The notes under the pieces: model-generated
The model's database searches: none
Seen by the model: the letters and a program-made list of their open reading frames with translations, nothing else
What the model was told of the DNA's origin: nothing
Translations under genes and position numbers: made by a program
DNA from: Verrucomicrobia bacterium LW23
GTDB taxonomy: Bacteria; Verrucomicrobiota; Verrucomicrobiia; Methylacidiphilales; UBA1321
Reading direction: 5' to 3'
Length of the DNA: 64,000 nucleotides
Assembly: GCA_003054695.1 (NCBI GenBank)
Contig: QAZA01000056.1
Location: 1-64,000, forward strand
Part shown: piece after piece, positions 24,794 to 32,611 of the stretch
How the letters are laid out: the number at the start of each line of letters is the position of its first letter
Numbering within the stretch: position 1 is the first letter of the stretch

Positions 24794-25162
24794 CTAATCG
24801 ACCGCAGGCACTGCATCTGGCTTGGAAAAGTGCGACAGTATCCTGAGAATCCCTTCTGCCACTGGATCTGGGCTGCAAAGTTCAAACGCAGTCAGATCTC
24901 CATGGGCATTCTCTTCCAACAGTAACACCACAACGACCTGCGAAGATCCAAAATCCGGCTCAAGCGAGAGCGCGGCCTCGTGTCCCTGAACATCTGAAAA
25001 GCGGAGGATGATGCAGGTATCAAGATCCTCATCAACCCGTACTTGCAGCTTTTGAGAAAAGACAGGCATGTGCTCGGCAACTCGAGTGAGCGCCGCGCTG
25101 AACTTGGCTGTGGTTTGTTCAACCCGCCGGGAGAAAGCCTCAAGTGATTCGGTGGGAGACAT
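24794..25162 (-). CDS. Hypothetical protein, partner in XRE pair 3
   Basis: A 122-residue soluble protein without motifs I recognise. An N-terminal helix (ESLEAFSRRVEQTTAKFSAA) is followed by alternating strands and helices (TCIILRFSDVQGHEAALSLE). It converges on the XRE gene of pair 2 and is divergent from that of pair 3 with 74 bases between. By analogy with the other pairs it may be the protein whose synthesis or action is tied to the XRE regulator; that is inference. Confidence 0.5.
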   Translation of the reverse strand: MSPTESLEAFSRRVEQTTAKFSAALTRVAEHMPVFSQKLQVRVDEDLDTCIILRFSDVQGHEAALSLEPDFGSSQVVVVLLLEENAHGDLTAFELCSPDPVAEGILRILSHFSKPDAVPAVD

Positions 25163-25191
25163 GGTAATTAAGGGGTTTGGAAAGCTTAGCC

Positions 25192-25236
25192 GATCTCAAT
25201 TTGCGATCAAGGAAAACTTGAGCTCAAGATGAGATC
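25192..25236. promoter_or_regulatory. Palindromes upstream of XRE pair 3
   Basis: CTTGAGCTCAAG at 25217-25228 is a perfect 12-bp palindrome. An outer inverted repeat GATCTCA (25192-25198) and TGAGATC (25230-25236) brackets it and ends exactly at the ATG of the XRE gene. Likely operator for the divergent pair. Confidence 0.5.
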
Positions 25237-25527
25237 ATGGAGAAGGCTATTTATGGACGTCATGCTGAGCGCCTACAGGAGACCCTTGTGCGAATGAGAC
25301 AAGATGCCGGACTGACACAACGCCAGTTGGCGGCCAAATTGGGAGTAGTCCACAGCTTCGTAGGCAGAGTGGAAATCGGAGAAAGGCGATTGGACCTTGT
25401 AGAGTTTTGGCACTACGCCCGCATTTGCGGTCAGGATCCGGCTGTGGCAGCCAAAGCCTTGATGGAAGATTTCAACGGCATTCCAGAGACCTCCGGTTCA
25501 TCGATCGACCCAGGCGGAGCACGCTGA
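25237..25527 (+). CDS. XRE-family regulator, pair 3
   Basis: A 96-residue Cro/CI-type protein with a standard helix-turn-helix (MRQDAGLTQRQLAAKLGVVH, SFVGRVEIGERRLDLVEF). It is more like common XRE repressors than the other three regulators of this block and lacks their RNxxG opening. It is divergent from the 122-residue gene, and its last 97 bases overlap the 3' end of the receiver fragment on the other strand, so one of the two ends has shifted by deletion or insertion. Confidence 0.72.
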   Translation: MEKAIYGRHAERLQETLVRMRQDAGLTQRQLAAKLGVVHSFVGRVEIGERRLDLVEFWHYARICGQDPAVAAKALMEDFNGIPETSGSSIDPGGAR

Positions 25528-25760
25528 CACTTGAAAGTCATATCTGTACCGCTTGCCGGGAACTCGGCGCGTGCGATCACAGCATAAAACTTTCCTGCCG
25601 ATCCCCTGTATTGCATGACTGCATCAATGCCAGGGTAGGCCACAGTCACTTCAAACCCCTGCGCTTCCAGTCCAGCCTTTATCAGGCTGAGGAATTCGGA
25701 GTCTTCGTCAACGCAAAGGATTCGCACAGGGGCTGTAATTGGACAAGTCACGGCCAGCAA
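25431..25760 (-). CDS. Truncated receiver-domain protein, partner in XRE pair 4
   Basis: The first 60 residues match the receiver at 23103-23507: ILCVDEDSEFLSLIKAGLEA aligns with LLCVDDNSTFLGLLQVGLES, and DAVMQYRGSAGKFYAVI with DALMQYHAHSGQFHAVI. Where the phosphorylated Asp should follow (VISDCDMP) this protein has VIARAEFP. The domain then breaks off into an unrelated 40-residue end that overlaps the antiparallel XRE gene. It is either a pseudo-receiver or a decaying gene. The start is uncertain: TTG at 25760 or GTG at 25727. Confidence 0.5.
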   Translation of the reverse strand: MLAVTCPITAPVRILCVDEDSEFLSLIKAGLEAQGFEVTVAYPGIDAVMQYRGSAGKFYAVIARAEFPASGTDMTFKCQRAPPGSIDEPEVSGMPLKSSIKALAATAGS

Positions 25761-25835
25761 TGGGTATGGAATTGCAAAGGACCAGCGATTTCACATCACA
25801 CGTGCGGAAACTCTTCCGTGTTCACGCGCAATATC

Positions 25836-25898
25836 GTGCTGAATTCAGCACGTATCTAAGCAGTATAATCCAGTAAGGTCAAGTGCTCAATTCAGCAC
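25836..25898. promoter_or_regulatory. Paired palindromic operator of XRE pair 4, with -10 box
   Basis: GTGCTGAATTCAGCAC at 25836-25851 is a perfect 16-bp palindrome and GTGCTCAATTCAGCAC at 25883-25898 differs at one base. Centres are 47 bases apart. A consensus TATAAT lies between them at 25864-25869, and the second site ends two bases before the ATG of the XRE gene, so binding would cover the promoter and the start. Confidence 0.72.
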
Positions 25899-25900
25899 CT

Positions 25901-26137
25901 ATGAAACGTCCACGTAATATAGTTGGCCCCCAGGTAAGGCGGGTTCGCGCACAGATTGGACTGTCACAACCACAACTCGCCGCGAAATGCCAGCTCATCG
26001 GCTGGGATGTCGGACGGGATGCAATTGCGAAGATCGAAGGCCAAACCCGCTGGGTTGCGGATTTTGAACTATTGAATTTGGCGAAGGCGCTTGAGACTCA
26101 TCCCATGGTTTTGCTAAGCGTCGACGCGTCTACTTAA
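25901..26137 (+). CDS. XRE-family regulator, pair 4
   Basis: A 78-residue helix-turn-helix protein (LSQPQLAAKCQLIGWDVGRD, AIAKIEGQTRWVADFELLNL) of the same subfamily as the regulators at 22707 and 24488. I use the ATG at 25901; the upstream GTG at 25883 lies in the operator. A near-perfect pair of 16-bp palindromes flanks its TATAAT box, predicting autorepression. It is divergent from the truncated receiver gene and convergent with the reverse transcriptase gene. Confidence 0.75.
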   Translation: MKRPRNIVGPQVRRVRAQIGLSQPQLAAKCQLIGWDVGRDAIAKIEGQTRWVADFELLNLAKALETHPMVLLSVDAST

Positions 26138-26156
26138 AGGCGGCAAAATGTTACCT

Positions 26157-27782
26157 TTATTCGTCATCTAACTCGCTATCTTCGTGGTCATCATCAACTG
26201 GCTCATAATCCCAAAAATCAGATTGAGAATAATCTGAATCCGTTTCTTCATCGCCTTGAGATGTATTTCTGCTAGCTCTGCTAGTGCTAAAAATGTAGTG
26301 CAGAACATTAACATCAAGGAATGAGACGCCGTGCTGCCTTAGCGCGGCAAAATCAGGATCTAATGATATAACGTCAACCCCAGCAGTGTTTCTTAGCCAA
26401 CCTTTTACAGAAGCTTCATATGTCATTAACCAATGCGGGCCACGCAAGTTTTCTTGTGTTATAAAAGAATTAAGGGTATCAAAAACGGTTGGAGTAGCAA
26501 CCTTCCCGATGGATCTTAAATAAAGAGCCATGAGGAGGCAAACGGGATCTTGCATTTCAACTAATAGAGAGCAACAATTTGCATCCAAATGGAGCCCGAA
26601 AATGATATGTCCCCATAGACTCCAAGCTACTTCACTAGAATGACCTCGTGGCGAGTTAGATTCAATCAAATAGGTGAGGCATGGGTGAACTTTGGTCCCA
26701 ACTTCGTTGATTCGAGTGGGGTCTCGGACTAACGATGCTAACACAAACGGCAAAACTCCAGGCTCGATAAATGCTGATCGGATCAATAAATCTTCTAATA
26801 TTGTTCTATTGGCGGTGTCGATTGTTAAATATCTCATTCTACCACATAAGAACTTTAAGACATTTTCACCTGGATAACTATCTCTGAATGAAAAGGCCTT
26901 TTCAAAGCTGGATACTAATTCTATTTTTTGGCGTCTTGCGTTTCCCGAAAATCTTATAAGGTTTAATGCATTCACCCAATCGGTATTTAGCTTTTTTGCA
27001 AAATCCGGTGTTAGCTTCTGGGTTTTTAAACTGTTGACATCCAGTTGATAATGGCGAAATATATTAAATAATTTATTTTCAATCAAATCGGCTTCTTGCA
27101 TATTTCGGCAAGCAAAAAAATAATCATCGACGTAACGAATTCCTTTGATGTTACCAATTTGAGCTAATTCTTCGTCAATAGCAGACAAAAGAATTTCTGA
27201 TACAAGTAAAGATATATCAGGCCCTGTTGGAATACCAATAGTCTGCTCGTCTTGACAATTGCGTATCAGTAAATCTAGATGGTTACCTAAAAGTTGAGTC
27301 GGAAAACGATACTGCTTTGCAGTGGCTTTAGTATGCATCGCCCATGGGATGGCATGGGTGTATATGGAGCTGTAAAATTTAGCAATATCTGTCGTGAATA
27401 TAATTGGAGCTTGCGATGCTAAACTTAATTTGAGATAAGGAAGTTCTGAAAGCGAGGTGGCTCTTTCGATGGCTCTTCGTGTAGAAACAATTGGTGAAGA
27501 TTTTGAGAATCGTGATCTTTGAGTTTGCCTCTCCAAAGCGGACCAATTCTGGCTGACAAAAGTAGCTAACCTAAAGTAAGAAATTGGGTTTAAAAGATCA
27601 AGTTTTCGACGCAAATGACCCGCTCTTACCAAATCATAACTTCCAGGCTTTGTCCCTTTTTTGTAATCCGGAAACGTATTAGGGGCTTGTAGACCGAACT
27701 GTCCAAAACTATGACTTTTAAAGCATGGAGGGAGTTCACGCGGCAAAAAGCCGTATCCGAGAAGACGTTCTAGGCTAGCCAT
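26157..27782 (-). CDS. Defence-type reverse transcriptase (UG/Abi-like)
   Basis: A 541-residue reverse transcriptase. Motif A is FTTDIAKFYSSIYTHAIPWA (D132), the next motif is GIPTGPDISLL at 183-193 and the catalytic YVDD is at 217-220. The opening GYGFLPRELPPCF and the YTHAIPWA segment are typical, as I recall them, of the 'unknown group' and Abi-type RTs that act in phage defence. The C-terminal 230 residues are helical and end in a very acidic tail. There is no maturase domain and no group II intron around it. I cannot fix the subtype; a second RT, as in two-RT systems, is not present. The gene is strikingly AT-rich, suggesting recent insertion between the regulators and the conjugation genes. 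Confidence 0.75.
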   Translation of the reverse strand: MASLERLLGYGFLPRELPPCFKSHSFGQFGLQAPNTFPDYKKGTKPGSYDLVRAGHLRRKLDLLNPISYFRLATFVSQNWSALERQTQRSRFSKSSPIVSTRRAIERATSLSELPYLKLSLASQAPIIFTTDIAKFYSSIYTHAIPWAMHTKATAKQYRFPTQLLGNHLDLLIRNCQDEQTIGIPTGPDISLLVSEILLSAIDEELAQIGNIKGIRYVDDYFFACRNMQEADLIENKLFNIFRHYQLDVNSLKTQKLTPDFAKKLNTDWVNALNLIRFSGNARRQKIELVSSFEKAFSFRDSYPGENVLKFLCGRMRYLTIDTANRTILEDLLIRSAFIEPGVLPFVLASLVRDPTRINEVGTKVHPCLTYLIESNSPRGHSSEVAWSLWGHIIFGLHLDANCCSLLVEMQDPVCLLMALYLRSIGKVATPTVFDTLNSFITQENLRGPHWLMTYEASVKGWLRNTAGVDVISLDPDFAALRQHGVSFLDVNVLHYIFSTSRASRNTSQGDEETDSDYSQSDFWDYEPVDDDHEDSELDDE

Positions 27783-27930
27783 AATTCGCCTTATACTGAA
27801 TTCAATTATCTTTGTGTAGCTAAAAATGCGCTTTCTTAGATTCGCACTAAAGTTTTGCGCTGCATCGATTTATCAAGTGGATAGATTCCTATCGCTAATA
27901 ATCGAATAGAAGAGAGCAGCTATGTCGAAG

Positions 27931-28794
27931 CTAATTCAAGAGCCTCTGCATAACCATATTCTGCAGCTTTCGCTCCACTATGTTTCGCATGGGACGGGCG
28001 CCAAGAGTCCGATGGAAGCCCTCTCTGATAAGCTCCTCAACCAAGCTCGGCGTGATGACGAGGTCATACCCTAGCTTTTGTAGTCGCAGCCTCTCCTTCT
28101 CGATCATTGCTTCACAGATTTCTCTCTGGACCGCAAACGTCAGCCGGGTAAATACGATCTTCTCATTGATACGCGCGACGAGCTCGGGGCGCAGTGCCTG
28201 GTCCAGGCGTTTGAGAACGGTCCGCTCAATCGCAGCGAAACCGGAGTGCTCCATACGCATCGCTTCCGAGGCGCCAACGTTAGAGGTTAGGACTATATAA
28301 TAGCCGCTGAGATCCTTCGTTTCTCCATTGGCAAGAGTGATTCTTCCGGCGTCCAGAATCTGAAGGAAAAGATCAAGAACAAGCGGATGCGCCTTTTCCA
28401 TCTCGTCGAAGAGAAGGACTCCATGCTTATTGTTGTTAGTAGCCTTTCCCAGAAGTCCACATTCCGCACTGTTGGCCCCTAAGAGCAGACCCACGGAGGA
28501 CTGATTTTGAAACTCCGACATGTCGAAGCGATGGACATGTCCTGGGCCGAAAAGATAGTCGCTGAAGCTGAGAGTGATTTCTGTTTTGCCAACGCCTGTG
28601 GGTCCGACAAACAGGAACGAGCCCCTGGGGCGGCCGGGATTGGAAAGGCCCAGTTCCCCACGGATCAGGACTGAGCTAACACGTTCTATAACATGATCTT
28701 GCCCTTTGATGGCGAGGCGAAGATGGGGGGCAAGATTCTGAAGTTTTTCCTTCAATAGAGAGGTGCAGATCATATTGCCGGTATTTTCGCCCAA
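27931..28794 (-). CDS. Stand-alone ClpA/ClpB D2-type AAA+ ATPase
   Basis: A 287-residue protein equal to one AAA+ module of the ClpA/ClpB second type. It has GQDHVIERV at the N-terminus, Walker A GPTGVGKTE, Walker B LLFDEMEKAHP, sensor 1 LTSNVG and the C-terminal D2-small domain with GARPMRN. The first ATPase module, N-domain and middle domain of Clp proteins are missing, so this is not a normal disaggregase or a ClpP partner. It sits divergent from the T4SS genes, where no VirB11-type ATPase is found. A role in assembling or energising transfer is possible but unproven. The 148 bases before the RT gene hold no recognisable gene. Confidence 0.75.
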   Translation of the reverse strand: MGENTGNMICTSLLKEKLQNLAPHLRLAIKGQDHVIERVSSVLIRGELGLSNPGRPRGSFLFVGPTGVGKTEITLSFSDYLFGPGHVHRFDMSEFQNQSSVGLLLGANSAECGLLGKATNNNKHGVLLFDEMEKAHPLVLDLFLQILDAGRITLANGETKDLSGYYIVLTSNVGASEAMRMEHSGFAAIERTVLKRLDQALRPELVARINEKIVFTRLTFAVQREICEAMIEKERLRLQKLGYDLVITPSLVEELIREGFHRTLGARPMRNIVERKLQNMVMQRLLN

Positions 28795-28896
28795 AAAATG
28801 CCCGGAAAAAGTACCTGCTCAACTGATTTTGGATAATTAGCTAGGAATTGCAGCCAATTAACGGCCTATGAATTAACAGTGGAAGGAGAGTTTGTG

Positions 28897-29256
28897 GTGA
28901 AATTATCGACATCACCTATGACATCTCTCTATTCCATTATCAGTCTGCTTTCTGCTTCAGTAACTACCACGTTCCCATCTTTGGGCAAGAACGTTATGCC
29001 GGTTATTGCGCAGGTCGGAGGCACAACGGATCAGCTTAAGGAAGGATTCAACCTCGCCCTCGGCATCATGTTCATGTTCGGGTTCATTTGGGGCGTCATT
29101 AAGATCTGGTCGGGCGCCAATGCCATTTCCAAAGGCGACCCGGACGGCAAGGCGGGCATTGTGGCGGGCATCATCATTGCCGGTGCTGCGGCGATTATGG
29201 GCGCGCTCTTTGCCATCTTTGGCCTGTCGGGAGCGACGCTTACCCCGACGTTCTAA
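28897..29256 (+). CDS. VirB2/TrbC-like major pilin
   Basis: A small hydrophobic protein of 119 residues with the VirB2 layout: N-terminal leader region, then two membrane segments (about 55-72 and 85-110, the latter GIVAGIIIAGAAAIMGALFA) separated by a short polar loop (GANAISKGDPDG). The frame opens at 28879, but GGAAGGAG at 28881-28888 is the ribosome site for the GTG at 28897. An ATG at 28918 after CCT is an alternative. It is the first gene of the mating-pair operon and would form the conjugative pilus. Confidence 0.78.
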   Translation: MKLSTSPMTSLYSIISLLSASVTTTFPSLGKNVMPVIAQVGGTTDQLKEGFNLALGIMFMFGFIWGVIKIWSGANAISKGDPDGKAGIVAGIIIAGAAAIMGALFAIFGLSGATLTPTF

Positions 29257-29297
29257 TCTGGTAAGCCACACTTCTAACCTGATCTAAAGCGAGCCCC

Positions 29298-29660
29298 ATG
29301 CCTGACCTACGATTTTGCGACACCAACGCTGCCGACGATTCCGCAGGTTCGGTGTGGGGTCTCGACGGAGACCTGTTCCTGCCGGTGGTCATTTCCGCCG
29401 CCGCGTCAATTGGCCTGATGCTGGTGCTGTTTGCGGCGCTGAGCGTTCACTGGCTTGTCAGTGGATTGCTGGCGGCCATCCCATTCGTCGGAACGCTTTC
29501 CTACGTGCTGTTCCTGAAGCAAGGCAAGCCTGCCGGGTATGACCGAGACCTGTTTGAGCTGCTGATTTCCGGCCCGGGTTTCCAGTTTCAGTCCAAAGGT
29601 CAGCAGCACTATCGCCGTCCGGCAAAAACCACTGATTTGTCTTCGTCGTCTCGTTCCTGA
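29298..29660 (+). CDS. VirB3/TrbD-like inner-membrane protein
   Basis: A 120-residue protein with two adjacent membrane segments (about 28-48 and 50-72) followed by GKPAGYDRDLFELLI, a pattern common in VirB3/TrbD-type proteins, and a Ser-rich polar end. It lies between the pilin and the VirB4 ATPase genes, the conserved position of virB3. It is expected to anchor VirB4 to the membrane. Sequence similarity in this family is low, so the call leans on order and topology. Confidence 0.7.
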   Translation: MPDLRFCDTNAADDSAGSVWGLDGDLFLPVVISAAASIGLMLVLFAALSVHWLVSGLLAAIPFVGTLSYVLFLKQGKPAGYDRDLFELLISGPGFQFQSKGQQHYRRPAKTTDLSSSSRS

Positions 29661-29666
29661 TTCTTC

Positions 29667-32324
29667 ATGAAACGTCATAATTTCGCTCCCAACGGTCATT
29701 TTGCCGAGGGGTTGATCCTGTATGGCAATCTGGAAGCCGGCGCTCTGGTGAGCAAAGGCTTCTTTGTGGAGCCGCCCGATTTGCACAACGCATCGGTGGG
29801 GCTTCTCAATGATTTCCAGGACAAGATCCGCCTCTTCCTTGCGTCGCTTGGCCCCACCCAGCAGGCGCAGATCCAGTGGACTTGCAACGCTGACTACCGT
29901 CAGGAGTTGCTTTCGTACCACGACAACACGCAGCGCGCAAAGGAGCCGGCAGTGCGCCGTGTTCGCAATGAGCGCTTTATCCGATACTGGCAGAAGATGC
30001 TAAATCGCGAGCTCCGCCGCGAGCAGCTTGTCATTTTTATCTCGCAAGGCGTCGAGAGCTATTCTGGCAACCTCCAGACCAAGAATGGCCTCTACGACTA
30101 TTATGAAAAGACGCTGGCACAACTCAAAAATGATTTCGCAGAGATTGAAAATACACTCGGGCTTACATTCGGCAGCGGAACCACCGTCCGTGGAATGACC
30201 GATCTGGATCATTTCACTTACTATTCCCAGTTTCTCAATCCCAGCATCGGCGAGCGGCTGGAGTTCGACTTTTCCACTCTCTACTTTCCGGATCAGTCCA
30301 TCCAGGAACTTTGCTGGAACGGCGACGGCATGGGACTGGACAAGCAGCCCGTCTTCTACCTCGACGGTTTCTATCATCAGATTTTTGCTCTCAAGCGCTG
30401 GCCGCAAAAAACATATCCCGGCATCAGCCACCGTCTTACGGGACTGCCCTTTCTCGACTATCAGATCACGATCCATATTGAGCCTTTGCCGGTGAAGGAT
30501 GAAATCGCCAGAGAGGAGAAAGCGATGGACCGCCTTCGCGGCGACTACCAGGCGGACGGAAAGCACTCGATGCTCGTAGCTCTCCACAAGAAAGAGCGCA
30601 AAATCGATTCGCTCGCGCAGGGCTTTTCGTATCCGTTCAACGTGCAGTATTTGATTCGCGTCTGGGATCGCACTTTGTCCGGCCTTCAAAGCAAATCTGC
30701 GGCAGTGAAAAACGCTGTGAACAATATGAACGGCGCGCAGGTCTACGAGATCGCACTGCCGACCACTGTTCGCAAGCTGTTCTTCGCATCGTGGCCGGGA
30801 TGGACTGGCAGCGCCGATCTCACCCGCCACCTCTATGCGGAGGACCGATACCTCGCCGATCTGCTTCCATTCTCTTCGACGTTTACGGCCCATCTTGGTG
30901 AAGCTGAAGCGATTTATGACGGGACAAACAAGAACCTCGCAGGAGTGCGAACGTTCGTCGGAGGCACCCCGCAGCATTCGGTGCTCATCGGCATGACCGG
31001 CGCGGGCAAGTCCTACTTTATGGAGGACCTGCTTTTACAGACACAGGCGCGCTACCACTACAACGTCATCATTGAGGAAGGCTTTTCATATAAGCGCTTT
31101 ACCGAGGCCCTGGGCGAAACTCCGATCATCATCCATCCCGACGGGCAACTAACTCTCAACTACCTGGACACTCAGGGCCTGCCGCTGAATCAGCTCCACA
31201 TCGCCTCGGCGGTAGCGCTGATTGCCAAGATGATTGGTGAAGCTCCGGATCCAGAAAAGCAGCAGCTTCGTCAGGCACAAATCGGGCAGTACGTTCAGCA
31301 GCTCTATTCCGACACCTTTGCAGACTGGTCGCAGCGACATTCCAACCTGATGCCAGGCATCCAACGGCAGGCTTGCGCCGTAAATCTGTGGCGGTCGAAA
31401 CACATGGAAATGGGAAGCACGTTCCTCGAATCCTACACGGAATTTCGCGACCGGCTTGCTGCGCAAGATCCCAAAGCGTTGGAGGTGCATCACTCCATCA
31501 CGGAGGAGGAAATCACCCGATTTGCCAAGGAGCCCAGCACGGAACGGCTGGTGATGTCGATCGCCTACTCTGCGTTCAAGCCGGAGGACTATCCGACACA
31601 TTCGGCTCTTATCGACCAGCTCTTCTTCTCCCGCATGCCTGAGCACAAGAAAGAGGAAATTGACCATCTCGCCACGCTTCTGACCGCGTGGACCGCCGGA
31701 GGCCAGTACGGAAAGCTGTTCGACGGAATCACCAACGTCAGCCTTACAGGCAAGGTAGCTCACTTCGAACTTGGCTACATTCCTGAGCAGGCAGTTGAAC
31801 TTAAGACTGCGGCGGGCTTGCTGATCTCCGGCTTTACCCGACAACACATCATCACGCTGCCGCGTAACATGTGGAAGCGCATCATCTTTGAGGAAGTGGC
31901 GAGGTTTCTCGATGTGCCCGGTGGCGAAAAGATCGTCGCCGAAAGCTACGCACAGTTGCGCAAATTCAACTGCTGGACGCTCTCCATCGTGCAGCAATAC
32001 AGCAAGTTCAAGTCGACGCGAATCCGCCCTGTGATTATGGGGAATTCCAAGCAGTTCTTTTTGATGAGGCAGTTTGACAGGTCCGACCTCCAGGACATTG
32101 CAGCGGACATCCAGCTGCCCGAGGTCACGATCGACGCCATTCAGCATTACCCGCTGCCGGAACAGCAGGCGGCGAACGCCAAGTTTTCCTCCCTTTGCTA
32201 CTACTCACCCACCGTACAGCCAGCGCTGTGCGGAACCATCCGCCACGTTGGCGGAATCGAAGCAGTCTCCGTACCTGTCTCAGTAAACCCCGAGGATAAT
32301 CCGTCGGTCACTCCCCACGAATGA
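29667..32324 (+). CDS. VirB4/TrbE-like conjugation ATPase
   Basis: The largest T4SS ATPase, 885 residues, which energises pilus assembly and substrate transfer at the inner membrane. Walker A is GMTGAGKS near residue 445, and KRIIFEEVARFLD is the Walker B region. The N-terminal half is the mixed VirB4 domain (RFIRYWQKMLNRELRREQLV, TDLDHFTYYSQFL). Length is normal for the family. The stop overlaps the start of the lipoprotein gene. Long open frames on the opposite strand are compositional shadows. Confidence 0.88.
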   Translation: MKRHNFAPNGHFAEGLILYGNLEAGALVSKGFFVEPPDLHNASVGLLNDFQDKIRLFLASLGPTQQAQIQWTCNADYRQELLSYHDNTQRAKEPAVRRVRNERFIRYWQKMLNRELRREQLVIFISQGVESYSGNLQTKNGLYDYYEKTLAQLKNDFAEIENTLGLTFGSGTTVRGMTDLDHFTYYSQFLNPSIGERLEFDFSTLYFPDQSIQELCWNGDGMGLDKQPVFYLDGFYHQIFALKRWPQKTYPGISHRLTGLPFLDYQITIHIEPLPVKDEIAREEKAMDRLRGDYQADGKHSMLVALHKKERKIDSLAQGFSYPFNVQYLIRVWDRTLSGLQSKSAAVKNAVNNMNGAQVYEIALPTTVRKLFFASWPGWTGSADLTRHLYAEDRYLADLLPFSSTFTAHLGEAEAIYDGTNKNLAGVRTFVGGTPQHSVLIGMTGAGKSYFMEDLLLQTQARYHYNVIIEEGFSYKRFTEALGETPIIIHPDGQLTLNYLDTQGLPLNQLHIASAVALIAKMIGEAPDPEKQQLRQAQIGQYVQQLYSDTFADWSQRHSNLMPGIQRQACAVNLWRSKHMEMGSTFLESYTEFRDRLAAQDPKALEVHHSITEEEITRFAKEPSTERLVMSIAYSAFKPEDYPTHSALIDQLFFSRMPEHKKEEIDHLATLLTAWTAGGQYGKLFDGITNVSLTGKVAHFELGYIPEQAVELKTAAGLLISGFTRQHIITLPRNMWKRIIFEEVARFLDVPGGEKIVAESYAQLRKFNCWTLSIVQQYSKFKSTRIRPVIMGNSKQFFLMRQFDRSDLQDIAADIQLPEVTIDAIQHYPLPEQQAANAKFSSLCYYSPTVQPALCGTIRHVGGIEAVSVPVSVNPEDNPSVTPHE

Positions 32325-32608
32325 CACGCTTTCTCCCTTCGATTGCCGTCTCCCTGATCCTGCTGCTCCTGACCGGTTGCGGTTCGCTCCTTCCTCGCAC
32401 GCCAAGCCAGGCGTGGAAGGAAGGCTACAACCTGGGCCGCAGCGACACGGCTAAGCAGCAGTACTGGATCGCACAAAATCTCCAGCGCGACTCGCGCTCG
32501 GAACCACGGGCCAAAGTCTCCTATGTGCCCATCGCCGTCCCCGCCACCACCAACAGTGCCGGGGTCTCCACCGTACCCACCACCTACAAGCTCCGTTTCG
32601 AGAACTGA
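32321..32608 (+). CDS. T4SS lipoprotein (VirB7/TrbH position)
   Basis: A 95-residue protein with a lipoprotein signal peptide ending LTGC, so the mature protein starts at Cys 20 and is lipid-anchored, probably in the outer membrane. The remainder is polar with no known domain. It overlaps virB4 by four bases and precedes the TrbJ-like gene by three. In such operons a small lipoprotein stabilises the VirB9-VirB10 core complex; that role is inferred from type and place. Confidence 0.65.
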   Translation: MTRFLPSIAVSLILLLLTGCGSLLPRTPSQAWKEGYNLGRSDTAKQQYWIAQNLQRDSRSEPRAKVSYVPIAVPATTNSAGVSTVPTTYKLRFEN

Positions 32609-32611
32609 CCT

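Noticed and set aside
26157-27782. Group II intron maturase or retron
   Set aside because: No maturase or HNH domain, no intron ends and no msr/msd-type inverted repeats were seen; the protein is long with an acidic tail unlike retron RTs.
27783-27930. Non-coding template RNA for the reverse transcriptase
   Set aside because: Only a weak 5-bp stem is visible; without expression data it cannot be listed as an RNA gene.
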